Source of the DNA: Galerina marginata
Lineage: Eukaryota > Basidiomycota > Agaricomycetes > Agaricales > Galerinaceae
Reading direction: 5' to 3'
Length of the DNA stretch: 64,000 nt
Assembly (NCBI GenBank): GCA_023014335.1
Contig: JAECYW010000001.1
Coordinates: 248,001 to 312,000 of the forward strand
Numbering within the stretch: position 1 is the stretch's first letter; the number at the start of each line of letters is the position of its first letter. A model generated the notes under the pieces. That model saw nothing but the letters and a program-made list of their open reading frames with translations, did no database searches and was not told the origin of the DNA. Both the position numbers and the translations under genes were made by a program. Shown one piece after another: positions 49,212-61,481 of the stretch.

Positions 49212-52200
49212 TAGTGATGTGCCGGCTCAGGCTCGGCCTGAAAGCCCGGGCTTGGGCTCGGCTTTACTGGGCTTGGGCTTTACAAAACAATGAGCCGGGC
49301 CCAAAGCCCAAAAGCAGGCTTGGCCCGGCCTGGCTTCGGCTCAGGCCGGGGCTTTCTGCCTATATACCGTAATTTTGGTGGGGCTTAACGGAGGCATTTT
49401 CAAAAATGCCTCCGTTAAGCTCCAACTGTGAATTTACATTTTCAGTCGCATAGGACATTAAGGTATACGACTTCTATACTTCTGTGACTGGTAACTACAC
49501 TGTACTTAAGATAACTAGTCGTCAACATCCGAATTCTCAATATCAATTACCAGCGAGTCCCAACTCTTGGGTTCGTCTGCATCCACCCAATCGGGATCAT
49601 CGTCGTCATCGATAACCTCGAGTTCGAGTTCCAGAACTGAGGTGGGCTGAGGCTCGTGAAAGAGGAGGTCTTTTTGTATCAAGCACTTAAGAAATTGGAG
49701 GGCTTCGACAATGTCAGCCCTCAGACGATTTCGTCGCTTACTGATTGTGATTCCTGCCGCAGAAAATGCACGCTCGCTAGAAACAGACGAGGCCATGATT
49801 GCCAGGTAGTCACGAGCAAGTGATGCCCAAACAGGTAAACGAGTTGAATGAATCTAGGAAAAGAACGCTCAGATATGGGTTATAAACCTATTAAGTAAAC
49901 ACTTACCCCCCACCATCGAACAATTGACATATCATCCGGTACTTCATCCGCACCATTGAGGTAGTGATCAAATTCACGCCGCCAGGGCTCCGTAACATTG
50001 CCGGGGGTGGGACTACTCTCTTCCTCGTCCTCGTCATCTGTGTACTCAGCCATGAGCTTGGCAAGCTTCTTGTTCCCCTTTCGCGATGCAGTTTTTGGCG
50101 GTGCATTGTTTCCGTACAATTCATAATACCGTTCTTTGAACTAACAGCCCTGTTAAGAAATTAGATTATCATGAACTAACAAAATACGTACAATCTTCTC
50201 CGCAGAAGCGAGAATTTCTTTCTCGAGTACGGGACCCCAATGCTTCTTGAAATGCGACATCTTCATGTCGGGATCAAGCACTATTCATTGACGGGGCTGT
50301 TAATATTGAGGAAAAGTAGATGAAAGGACGTCAACATACACATAGAAAATGTGTACGCGTGGGAGGTAGCGGTCTTGTTATAATAATCCTCGATCTTCGA
50401 GATAGCTGCCTCGAGAGCTTTGGCAAACGGAGCGTACTTTGGTCGCGTCGATCGGCTGGACCACGCTTTATGTAGGGCTTCTAAGGCTGGAAGCGCCGTG
50501 TGAAGGGTCGGGGTGTTATCATAGGAAAAGGCTTGTTGTGCGCGATCAGCGCACTAGATAGGAAAATGGCTCAGTCAGTTCAATACACTGGGCCACCGCG
50601 TTTTACAATGTGCCTCACCTCGAGTAAGTCGATAAAACTCTTCAGTCTTGTCCATTCTTCATCCGACAGCTTCAGGGAATCGATTTTGCGACGCTTGTTG
50701 AGGTCTGGCTCCTCTCGGCCCATCTCATAGATAAAGTTATCAAGAAACTATTTGAAAATAAGCGGGCAGATGGGGGGAGATAAAAGAATTTACATACGGC
50801 TTCCAATCGAGTCGCCCGCTTGAGCATTATATACGTTGACGACCAACGAACCCTCATATCGATGAGAAGTGCCAGTGGGAGCTTCTCCGCGCGAATTTGG
50901 AGTTGGCGCAGTAATTCCTTCCGTTTTGCGGAAGAACGAGCCTTTGAAGATTTAGAAACACAGGGAACAAGAGGCTAATAAATTGGAAAGCTGACCTTGA
51001 CCGTAATAGATCTAATAAGACCAACTTCGTCTCGCTGCTCTACACCGTCGACTGCTGGTTCATGTGCATCCGGATCTTTGACGTCATAGTGTTTTGAGGG
51101 GCTGTACGTTATAAGGAGGGCCTGCGTCGCCAAGTTGATAACATGAGCAAGGCATCTACCATCGAAAAATAAGTATGTATAATATATGGTGGAAAGATCA
51201 ACTGAGGATCGACTTACCGGATGTGATAGTCATCCCATTCCCACTGTTTGACGCAGTCCTTTCGCATTGACGATTTGTTGACCCTTCGCCCAAAATTTTG
51301 GAGCATGGTGAGATTGTTGGTGGCGTTGTCGCAAGTGATCCATCCCACCTAGAAGAATGTACATTCAACGTCGAGAAAAAATTAATTGCAACTGCGTACC
51401 TTGTGACCAATATCCAACCGTTTGACAACCTTATACAGGGCTCGGCCGAGCGTAACGCCATCATGTGAGCAATTGACTTGGGTGAAACCTAAGAGCGCGC
51501 TCTTTTGTTTCCAGGTGCCGTCTGCCTCCGTCTCAATCCAGTGGCCAGTGACCGCAAAATACGAGTCGGTGTGTGACCACGCGTCGCACGTCATGCTGAT
51601 CAACCCAGTTTTGTCACTCTGCGTGTAGCATTAGGTGGTAGACGAACAAAGGATAACTAAGAGAAACTTACCCCCAGCCTGGCTTGAAGGTCCGTCAAAT
51701 TTTTCTTGAATAAACTGATTATATACTTTCGTGTCGCCTTGCGATCGGGAATAAGAACGCCCTCCGTTGCTCGAGACGCAATGCTGATCATCTCCTTAAA
51801 CTTCGGGTGATCGAGGGCTTGGATGGGCTGATAATCGTCCCACAATTAGATAAATAGAAAACAAAACGAGGGAATCATTTACCTGATCCGTGGCAATAAG
51901 CCATTCAATAGCGGCTTGGCGAAAAAGGGCATCAGAATATGCAATGACCCGCTCTCTTTGTGGTCGCTCCTGCAGATGCAGGTCGAGCGCCGTCTGTTTT
52001 GAACGATCTTCGGCTTTTTGTTGACTTTTTCGAGCCAGGACGGCCTTCGGGAGCTTTGTTTCGAAGTTATTCTTCGAACACCATTCGTTGTAAGCTCCCT
52101 AATCATCCTCAAAGTCAGGAAACATGGCGATAATCTAATCAAGAAGTGACAAACCTTATGTAGTGATTCAATGTGGCGACGGAGTGTGCTGCTTTCGCAG

Positions 52201-53120
52201 ACAATGTTGACTATCAGCCGCTTTTTCCTAGTTATATTCCATTAGAAAAATATAGCGACCAAAGGTTTTAACGCGGATCACGTACTTGCAAAATTTACAT
52301 GCTCGTTTGGGTTTACTGTCGCCAGGCGCCTTGTGCGGTTTTTCGAAAAACTCGTCGATGTCGCAAGTCCGTTGCTTCAGTGTTAATGTTTCGGGCTCTT
52401 TCGAAGGGCCAGGGGTGTCATCGTCATCCGAGTCCTCTACACGAGCTCTCTTAGACGACGGCCCTTTGAGATATTGATGGTTTAACAAGGAAGGAAGAAA
52501 GAAAAACATCAAAAGGAAGTACCTTGCTGTGGGGACGGATCCTCCTCATCAGTGTCGTGAACAGAAAGAGGTCGCTTATTGAAATCGGACGGCAGAGGAG
52601 AGGCAGGTCGTGTATTTTGCCCAGATTCGGATTCAGCCTCGGACTCGGTCACCGCTGTGGTGCTCTTTGCCGTCGGATTTCCGCGAACGGCGGTGTCAAC
52701 GGATTGGGCAGAATCTTCGCAGGGGAGAGTGAGAAAAGAATTTATGCCATACTTTGAGTTTAATCGCACGTACCTTTAACTTTAGCTGTCGGCACGGGTT
52801 GTTGCTTTTTGCGGGCAGGGACGAGCTTATCTGGAATAGGCGAGGAAGGCATATGGGATTTTTCGATAGGAATTTTAGCATCGACTCACACACTTTGTGT
52901 TTGGCTGGTGAACTCTATTTTTTCAACTGTACAGTTCTTAAATATTTGAACTCAGATGTCCACCTACAAGCCGGGGCTCAGGCCGACGGCTCAGGCTTTT
53001 GAAAACGATAGGCCGGGCCCTAAGCCCCCATGAGCCTGCTGAAAAAGCCCGGCTTGGCCCGGCTTTTTGGGCCCGGCTGGGCTCGGCTTAGGGCCTGAGG
53101 CCGGAGCCGGCACATCACTA
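49212..53120 (-). mobile_element. hAT-superfamily DNA transposon, 3,909 bp, full length
   Basis: The element is bounded by perfect 17-bp terminal inverted repeats, TAGTGATGTGCCGGCTC on the left and its complement on the right, and flanked by the perfect 8-bp target duplication ATATTCAG (49204-49211 and 53121-53128), both hallmarks of hAT. Subterminal sequence on both sides is made of GGGCTTGG/GCCCGGC words, as expected for transposase-binding sites. It carries one transposase gene on the minus strand. It is inserted within the ORF that starts at 46827. Confidence 0.97.
49515..52852 (-). CDS. hAT transposase
   Basis: Multi-exon, start at 52852 (MPSSPIPDKLVPARKK). An acidic, disordered N-terminus precedes a BED-type zinc finger, RACKFCK (C-x2-C) with RRHIESLHK beyond the intron. 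The RNase H-like core follows: ISMTCDAWSHTDSYF (first Asp), VGWITCDNATNN (second Asp), then CLAHVINLATQALL. The insertion domain has MRVRWSSTYIML. The C-terminus carries VRWWG, LPVWASLARDYLAIMASS and SSERAFSAAGITISKRRNRL, the dimerisation/catalytic-Glu block of hAT enzymes; an acidic tail ends at 49515. The enzyme excises and reinserts the element with 8-bp duplications. No stop or frame lesion was seen in the exons I traced, so it may be active. Confidence 0.88.
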
Positions 53121-53389
53121 ATATTCAGTGTGACTTTGTTGATGGCAATGTATTCAGCACCTCCAGCAGTCAAGCTGCAGACCACTGGTCACCCGGACAA
53201 GGCTTCGGAGATGATGTGGTTCCAGATGCACCTTTCCTGCCGCCAACAGCTCGGGAACTTGCTGGTCCTACTCTTGCTGAACGTCTTGACCCCCAGAGGA
53301 ACCATCGTCGCACCCATCGAAGCAAGAAGAAGCCTAAGTTAGACAACTCTGGTTCTATGTCAGGGCCTAACGGGGGAGAAATTTCATGA

Positions 53390-53816
53390 TGCTTGATATC
53401 TTGTCCTGTACTGTAGCTTACAACTGTGCACCTGTATATTGTTTTGTCCTCTATTTTGTGGCTACATGATGTATATATCACACTAACTAATAACAAACCT
53501 GAATAATACCCAGAGATGGTTCTATTTTGTGTTCAGTCTGCATTTTTACTGACCTCCCTTGGAAGTTGGTGCTCCAGGCTAATCAACGTTGACTTTGTTT
53601 GTCGAAAGGCTTCGTCAGTCTTGGTCCGTTTTACATCGCATTATTCTTTCGTGTAGAAGCTTATCATGCACAACAAATTGCCGGTGGACTACTGCCTACC
53701 GGAAGAACTGACTGCAATTTTTAGTCTACTGCGGGTTAAACTGATTATTGATCTAAATCCTTATTTTAGTCTAGAGGGCCGAGGGGAGACTATAAGCGTT
53801 TGTACACTACAATTCG
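53390..53816. other. Intergenic, no gene seen
   Basis: This lies between the stop of the interrupted ORF and the stop of the ankyrin/MYND gene, which converge. No ORF, repeat or RNA signal recognised. Confidence 0.4.
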
Positions 53817-55467
53817 TCACGCTTCTTCCTTCAACATCTTGGAATTGGCGATCATTTCATCGAAATCTGGCACCTCAGACCTAACCTTCTCCAGCATAGA
53901 ATCAAGGATGTTTTGCTGCGACCACAAAGGTCGGGGAGCTTGGGCAGGCAAGCCACAATCTGCTTTATGTGCACGCCATGCCGCTCTCTGGCACCCAGCG
54001 GAGCAGTAAACTGTCTGAAAGAATGAAAGTATATTAATCAGATGCGCTGGGTTAAACGAATCCTTATAGGGCTTACTATCTGGCATTTTGTGCATTGGAA
54101 CATTTTCTCCACGTCCCTGTCTTCGACTTTTCCACAGCTTGGCAGGTCACATAGCCTTTTTAAAGGACCTCCCCATTGTCCTATCTTCGCTTCCATCTCA
54201 ATGTCAAATTTTGGTCGCGGATCGACTCCCGAGTCGATGTACTCGTCGACGGCTTTATTCCAGTTCGTTTGATAGGCGCCCCGCAGTGTTCGAGGAGCTG
54301 AGCTCCGGTTGCATGGCCTTAAGAAACCGAGGAATTAAGCGAGAAAATAAAAAGAATGGAAGAAAGGAACACGTACAAAGGAAATTGATATTTTTTCATA
54401 GCGTAAGCGAACGCGGGATCAACCTTCTTGCGCTTGACCATCTCCAATCAGAATAAATCCAGCGTCCCCTGATCCAGCCCACCAAACGGAATGTTTGGAC
54501 TATTACTGAGATCCCTAACGTTCCCGTCAGGACCGATCCTGAACTCCTCGAAGTCGAGTGCTTGCATTTTGCGTATCATCCTCCGAAAAGCATCCAACTC
54601 CTCTGACGCGGTGTCGGTATAAGCTAGAATGCGGCCAGTCTTGACGTCCCAGGCTTCGAAAACGGGGCTCTTGAGCGCGCAGCATTTCTTGTACGACTTT
54701 TTGGAACCGCATATGCACATATAACTTGACGGATATTGGATGCGGGCTCCTGGCGCGGCGTGGCATTCGACGAGGATCTTTCCCGACCAGCAGGGGCAAA
54801 CGCGAGGTGGACGTGGCTGACCTGGAGGGAGAGACTTTGTGGCTACGAGTTGTGAGTATCTGTCCCGATCTTCAGGTTTGGTGAAGTATTGTTGGTGAGA
54901 AATTGTCGGTTTGGCGCTGTGCTCCAGGATCAAGGATATGGTGTTCCAGCTCTCAGCTTGGCAGGCCAGCTGGAGGAGAGAAGCGCCGTTGTGGGTTGCG
55001 TTAACATCTGCGTGTTGCTCGATTAGTAAATGAATCAATCGATCTAGTCTGGCCAGTTTTTTTGTAGTGTCGTCTGAAGGGTTTTTCTTGCGTAGACTCG
55101 CCGCTTCTCCCAGAGCCATCCCGATAGGCGTCTTCCCATTTTCGCCTTGAAGGTTGGGAGAGTACCCAGCATAGAGATACTCGTGCACTAGCAGGATGTC
55201 CGCCTTTATTGCAGCGGCGTGTAGTACAGAATGCCGCTCGAACGCCATCTCGGGCAGAAGGAAATTGGCCAAGAGCACCTTGGTGAGTCCTTTTTCTCCG
55301 ACTCTAGGATCGCAGAGAATGGATCGGACCTTCAAAGCATACTGTGAAAAAGCAAGTTCGGTGCTGAGACCAGGATTCGCCTTGATTTCTGTGACGATAG
55401 AGTGCGGCACAAGGATGTGAGACGTCAATGCAGAGATTTGGCCAGAACTAGGAGTGGCGAACGTCAT
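53817..55467 (-). CDS. Ankyrin / SEC-C-like / MYND-finger protein with internal TGA
   Basis: The first exon, 55467 to about 54380, encodes ankyrin-type repeats (HSVLHAAAIKADILLVHEYL; NGKTPIGMALGEA; HADVNATHNGASLLQLACQA) and then two SEC-C-like Cys clusters (CPCWSGKILVECH; CICGSKKSYKKCC). After DQGTLDLF an in-frame TGA (54448-54450) occurs, yet the same frame continues as LEMVKRKKVDPAFAYAMKKY and splices (GTACGTG...CTTAAG) to NWNKAVDEYIDSGVDPRPKF, with LPSCGKVEDRDVEKMFQC and, after another intron, VYCSAGCQRAAWRAHKADC, a MYND zinc finger. Related fungal proteins, as I recall them, keep this whole order. So the TGA is either a nonsense mutation, a base error, or a truncating polymorphism. MYND fingers bind proteins; the protein's role is unknown. 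Confidence 0.75.
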
Positions 55468-55672
55468 GTCGACAAGAGCAGAAGTTTTGGTGGCGAGATT
55501 GGTTGAATTAGTAGCCTAGACAGCTCTAGAGAAGTTAACTTATATTCAGTGAAAGGACAAAAACAAGATGGTCCGTAGAAATTTCTCACACAGAATCACT
55601 TCCCCACGATCCCTTTGTGCGGGCGTCATCGCGTCAAAGTCCATCTTTGATAATTGGGGAGCCTGCTCCCCT

Positions 55673-56320
55673 TCTATATACCATATCTTTTGGGAGCGCC
55701 TAATGTACGATATCACTAGTTTTGTCGACGTCCAATCACTGAAAATCTCCGCGTCAAGCCTTTGTAGAATTGGTAAACGACGCGCTGTGTCCAGTACGAG
55801 ACGCGCTTAATATATATATTATTGTAGTCGCTCAGCTAGGACCGACGTGCTCAGCCACTGGTCTGCGCCTCGCTCAGCGCGCGACGCGTTTTGCCAACGT
55901 TTTGCCATACCATTTTGACTCGAGGTAAAGACATGACAAAAAGAATATTTCTGGCCTCGGCAAAACATTGGGTTGAAATGATTCGTTTTGACTGCATCTA
56001 AATTTAGAGTTTTGCCCAGGTGCAAAATCACAGGAAAATCAATGATTTTGCTAACAATTAGATTTGAAGAGAATTCAGGATTTCATGTATGGTTAAATAC
56101 TGGTAAAACTGGAAATTTTGACTACCATAGAAATACTGAGGAAAATTTCTAATCATGAGCTGAACAAAATGTAATTTGAATTGTAAGTTTTGCTTTTATT
56201 TTCCCCTGAGCAAATTAAATAATGTCGATTAAGTTTTGCCCAATTCAAAACGGTTGTCAAAATTCAAACAACCTGCAGCAAATTTTGACCCCCCCTCTAA
56301 ATAGTCCCACCACAGCAGTG
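55673..56320 (-). repeat. Dispersed 0.65-kb repeat, copy B (inverted)
   Basis: Reverse complement of 10246-10907 with over 95% visible identity in the central 500 bp. It starts near CTTTTGGGAGCGCC and ends at CACCACAGCAGTG. It lies between the starts of the ankyrin/MYND gene and RAD16, about 200 bp upstream of each, so it may affect their promoters. The rest of 55468-56520 holds no gene. Confidence 0.8.
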
Positions 56321-56520
56321 CATGTGCGGCGGTGTTTCCATAATCCAGATTTACTGTTGTACCTTGAATTCGCGTCCCAGGTCGAGTCATGAAATTGATG
56401 AAACGCGGCGCGCGATCCCGTGATGTTACTACCTAATTTATCAGTCACGCAGCCACCTTTAAAAATTGCTCCTTTGTTCTTTGCCATCAATAGTTACTTT
56501 TCTCCCCCATCTTTCATGTC

Positions 56521-59500
56521 ATGGATAGAGTAACTCGCCAGTCGTCCAGGAGAGTCGCATCGCTGTCCGCGACGGCCACTCCTTCCTCCAATGCATCTCC
56601 TTTTAGTTCACGACCAGAGTCCATCGTGACTGGAACTGAAACTCCAATCACGTCAGATACTGAGGACGTGGTTGTCGTCAAGTTGCGCTCTGCAAGTGCA
56701 CGAGGAAGACCCAAACGCCCCGCTCAAAGTGAAGACGATGCAGATGATTCCCCTTCAAGAGCCCCTGCATCAAAAAGACGCGCCGTTTCTAGCAAGGTAC
56801 ACGTGTCGGCTCCCGTCACCTTGAACAAGGGAAAGCAGAAGGTCCGAAAATACTGGTCAATAACTAAGGAACAATTGTCTAAGAAATTTACAGGCTACGG
56901 TTGCTACTAAGAGCAAGGGAAAAGGCAAAGCAAAAGCCGTGGAAACTCCCCTGCCTTCTGACGACGACGCAGAAGAAGAATTGGAATACAACGAAGATGA
57001 GCCCATGGAAATTGATGAGTCCGACGGCAGTGGCTCCGAATTCAAGGTTTCTGAAGACGAGGAAGAAGACGAGGCAATCATGCTCGACGCTGCTGTGCGA
57101 CTGTCGTTGCGAACAGCATCAGCGAATGGAGCTAGTTCTTCTAACCGTACGGCTGGGGCAAGTCCCGCTGCGATCTTGCGCGCTGCTGCCGCTGAACGAC
57201 GACTTGCGCGAAAAAATAAGAACGTCGATGTCGACGACTACCAGGACCCCGACAGCGAGGACCTTGACGCGTCGTCTGACGATGACAACCCTATCCAGCT
57301 CTCCGTCTCTCTCAAGAAATCAATGACTTTATCGGAGATGAGGCGGGCTCAAAAGGAAAATCGGAAGGCTTCCGCTATTGGACGTAATGCAAACAAGAAA
57401 GAGGAACGTGCACTGATGTTGAAATTGGGGAGGCAGTTGACGCATGTGGGTTCTGGTTTCTTTGAAGATAGATGGTCACTTACTGTTTTCACTGTTTTAA
57501 TTAGGCCGAAAGGACGTCCGTCGCTTTGCGTAGGAACCATCCCGAGCTTAGGGATGTTTGGGGTGATCTAGAGAAAGATATCCCTATCGTCGCGCCCAAG
57601 AAGGCGGAGCAGCCTGCTAATCTCAAATTGACGCTACTGCCTTTCCAGCAAGAAAGCTTATACTGGATGCGTGAACAAGAAAAGGGCATATGGCACGGCG
57701 GTATGCTTGCGGCAAGTAACTATCATTTAAAAGATGTCTTATAATCTAATTATCCGTTCCTCCAGGACGAGATGGGGTACGACCTTTCAGCGGCTTGATT
57801 CCTCTTTTAGTCAACTGATTGCCTTTTACTTCAGAATGGGGAAGACAATTCAGGTCATATCACTACTTGTAACTGACGGCTCAAAGCCCAACCTTGTAGT
57901 CGCGTGTGTGAACACGTTCTTTACCTTGTTGTGCCCCATTGACGTTCCTTTCTTGGTAGACCGACAGTTGCTATCATGCAATGGAGGAACGAAATTGCGA
58001 CCCACACAGACGGTATGAAGGTCCTCGTATGGCATGGCAACTCGCGCGAGTCAGATGTAGCAGAACTGAAAAAATACGACGTGGTACGTAAATGAATATG
58101 ACATGTTTTCGAACTTTGCTTACTATCGTTGGTCAGGTTTTGACGACTTATTCAGTTCTTGAGAGGTACAGTCTTAACAGCCTCTTCGCATAAGCAGGTT
58201 CTAAATTCCTATACATGACTAGTTGCTTCCGTAAACAACAAAGTGGATTCAAGCGCAAGGGCATGATTGTTAAGGAGAAGTCGCCAGTCCACCAGGTCGA
58301 CTGGCACAGAATCATTCTTGACGAAGCTCATAACATCAAGGAACGCCAAACCAACACTGCCAAAGCAGCTTTTCAACTAAAGTCCGCCTATAAATGGTGC
58401 CTTTCTGGCACTCCACTCCAAAATCGCGTCGGAGAGCTCTATAGTCTTATCCGATTCTTGGGTGGCGATCCGTTTTCCTACTACTTCTGTATGTTCTAAT
58501 CCTTTATCACGTTTGTTTCTTACCCTACGGTCTAGGTAAACTGTGCGAATGCAAATCACTCCACTGGACTTTCAGTGACAAGAGAACTTGCGACGGTATG
58601 TTGTTGTCCTCTTACCTGCTCATCCTTCTTCAACTATTTCCTATATATGTAGACTGTGGTCATAGTCCCATGCAACATGTTAGTTTCAGCCCTCGGACTT
58701 TTAAAGGCTTCCTATCTAATTGATTGTCAGACCTGCTTCTGGAACACGGAAATTCTTACGCCGATCCAGAAAAGCGGAATGTCGGGTCCAGGAAAGGACG
58801 CGTTCAAGAAATTGAAGATTCTGCTCGACAGAATGATGCTCAGGAGGACAAAGGTTGGCGACAATTTTTATCAGAATCCTTGAACGCAATTGAACATGGA
58901 TTTGAATAGCTCCAAAAAGCAGACGATTTAGGCTTACCACCAAGGACTGTCATCGTTCGCCGAGACTACTTCAGTCCAGAAGAAAAAGAACTTTACCTTT
59001 CATTGTTCTCAGACGCGAAACGACAGTTCAGCACATACCTCGACAATGGCACCGTTTTGAATAGTTTGTAGCTTTCTTCTTCTTGGTGCCTCTGCTTATT
59101 TTATGTCCAAATTTCAGATTATTCTAACATCTTCAGCTTGTAAGCTCGACTTAATTTTTGTTCACATCAACACCATGCTAACTTTTGTCTGAACAGACTT
59201 ACCCGAATGAGGCAGATGGCGTGCCATCCTGACCTCGTTCTTCGCAGCAAGACTAATGCTACCAAATTCGTTCAAGATATTTCAGACGATACCACAGTTT
59301 GCCGTATTTGCAACGACATAGCCGAAGACGCCATTCAATCTAGATGCCGACACATCTTCGACCGCGAATGTATTAAGCAGTACCTTGAAATCGCGAGCGA
59401 GGAAGAAACGGTACGTACCCCGTATCTCATATTTATTTTTCAGTACATGAATCCGTTTGTCAGCCGGCTTGCCCTGTTTGCCATCTGCCTTTAACCATAG

Positions 59501-60546
59501 ACCTGGAAGCGCCAGCAATGGTTCTCGAAGAAAATACTGCGAATGTCCGTCAAGGTATTCTTGGTCGACTCAATCTCGATAATTGGCGATCGTCATCAAA
59601 AATAGAGGCGTTGGTTGAAGAGTTGACCAACCTACGCCTTCAGGAAGCTACTACAAAGAGCATTGTCTTTAGCCAGTTTGTCAACTTCTTGGACCTCATC
59701 GCGTTTAGGCTGCAAAGGGCTGGGTTTAGTGTGAGTCAATTACTGCCTGCGTTACCAGAGAAGCCTCATTCCCGAATCAATAGGTTTGTCGATTGGAAGG
59801 ATCGATGTCTCCACAAGCTCGCGATGCCACTATTAAACATTTCAGTATGAAGACTATGTTTTCTACACGAACTTTGTTTTGACCTTACCTGTGTCTTGCA
59901 GTGAACAATGTCAACGTGACTGTGTTCCTTGTCAGCTTGAAGGCCGGAGGCGTCGCCCTCAACTTGACTGAAGCTTCTCGTGTATACCTTATGGATAGCT
60001 GGTGGAACCCTGCTGTAAGTTCCTACTCAAATTACTTTGATGAGTCTGCGGTTGATGTAACTTACACTTAGGTTGAATACCGTATGTCACAAACCATCCT
60101 TTTTGACTTAGGGCATAACTCATCGGCTATGCAGAGGCGATGGACCGCATCCATCGTTTGGGTCAACGACGCCCTGTACAGGCTATCAAACTTGTTGTTG
60201 AGGATAGTATCGAGAGCCGTATTGTTCAGGTAAGCTTGCTGTTCTCGTTCTACCTGAAGCACATACTAATGCCGGCCAAAGCTCCAGGAGAAGAAAAGCG
60301 CAATGGTTGATGCAACCTTATCGACTGATGACTCTGTACGTACCTTTTTTTTCATACACCGCAATGAAATTCAAAAGTCATGTATAGGCCATGGGTCGAC
60401 TTACTCCAGAAGATGTGCGTGGTGTTCCCATCTACCTGTATTACGGTTCTGACTTTCCACTTCTGTAGCTGGGCTTCTTGTTTAGAGTAAGTCTGGTTTA
60501 TTGTCCGAGATCCTCTTGGTTTGCTAATTATAATCCCCAGTTATAA
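56521..60546 (+). CDS. RAD16: RAD16-type SNF2/RING ATPase of global-genome repair
   Basis: Many exons. The first are 56521-56841, 56894-57445, 57505-57711, 57766-57776, 57835-57903, 57960-58083, 58137-58165 and 58223-58498; the last ends at 60546. A Ser/Glu-rich N-terminus leads to the SNF2 domain: [31 protein letters not shown] (motif I), [36 protein letters not shown] (motif II DEAH), [18 protein letters not shown] (III). Then come a Cys-rich insert ([12 protein letters not shown]...[11 protein letters not shown]), a RING finger split by an intron ([20 protein letters not shown]...CPVCHLPL), and the second helicase lobe ([51 protein letters not shown]). It ends [15 protein letters not shown] like fungal Rad16. 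Rad16 with Rad7 detects damage in silent DNA and ubiquitinates targets. Two exons are 10-11 nt long. Confidence 0.95.
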
Positions 60547-61481
60547 ATGGCGTTAATTGCCACTGATACCATATTCCTCATCTATCTGACCTTTTAAATT
60601 GTATTGTATACGAACGGCTGGTTGTCTACATCGACGATTCGAAGCCCATATGACCCTTTATCTTCTTCCGTCGCTAATGCCAGCACTAAACCACTAAAGC
60701 TCATGTTGAACAGTAGAAGCTTTCCAAATTTATGAAACCCATTATTTAATAATCCACTACGATTTGCCAAGAGACCAGTCAGTGCAATAAACATTCAATA
60801 TTCAATCGTGAGTCGTGCATGTCCGCTTTCTCATGTCTAACTTTGGTTCTTTCAGATACAGCGAATAGGTGTGGATAGTTGTGCAAGTTCTCCCATGAAC
60901 CAGCTAGCAAACTATACGAGTTCCAGACCGAGAGAACCTTGTTACTGTCCTGAAAAGGTGGAGCATAAACACAACGAGAGGGCAAACTCTTTGTAAGTTC
61001 GTAAGTATTTGAAGGCTGAGTTTCAGATTGAAGACCAAGAGGGTAGATGGGCGTTATATCACTACAAATCGATTGTCATTTGCTAAATTGGAAGGTTTCA
61101 AGAGACTAGATGGGCGTGGCGTTGCTTGCTGAGAGGATCGGAACCTGAAAGATAGTCAGTCGTCCAGCAGTGTCTGCGGTTTCGCGGTTAATTTGATGTT
61201 CGATGCAAAGACAGCTTGCGGCCAATTCACGTCAGCATCATAGAGAGCACGTCACGGTTGCGGTCGATTGGGCTTGAAGTTGAGCCTTGAACGAGTCTGC
61301 GGTTGTCGAAAAAGCCGGCAATGGTCCATGGAGGAGGAGAACAAGAAATAAAAATAACACGTGCAATGGTGCTGTAAAACCGGAACTGCTGTTTTTGGAT
61401 AGCCGGTACCCCGCTTCTTGGCATTCAACACTTCGTCGCTACAACGCAGGTCGTATTATTCTTACACCCAGTCACTCTAAC
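60547..61481. other. Intergenic between RAD16 and the acyl-CoA dehydrogenase gene
   Basis: Only short ORFs on both strands. The right part should hold the promoter of the b5-acyl-CoA dehydrogenase. No repeat or RNA gene recognised. Confidence 0.4.

Larger units (their letters stand above)
46827..53389 (+). pseudogene. Intronless hypothetical ORF interrupted by a hAT element
   Basis: The first part, 46827-49211, encodes a globular N-terminal half (LPPFSVITTCLVTFGVRLFE; WLLRLGVPCFIIHEVDGG), a Pro/Ser-rich region with two 25-residue tandem units (DGYPIWPSPVC..PSPR.PSP) at 48417-48566, and an RRM-like C-terminal strand (VTRFLVIWNLPAEYVWNDVV). The frame then meets the hAT element at 49212. Beyond the element and one target-duplication copy the same frame continues at 53129 as CDFVDGNVFSTSSSQ, then ERLDPQRNHRRTHRSKKKPK, to a stop at 53387-53389. 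The pre-insertion gene would thus have been a single exon of about 880 codons. The family is unknown to me; it resembles repeat-associated Agaricomycete proteins. Confidence 0.75.

Noticed and set aside
52754..53002. Plus-strand ORF at the right end of the hAT element
   Set aside because: Runs antisense to the transposase start and through the subterminal repeats; no coding character.
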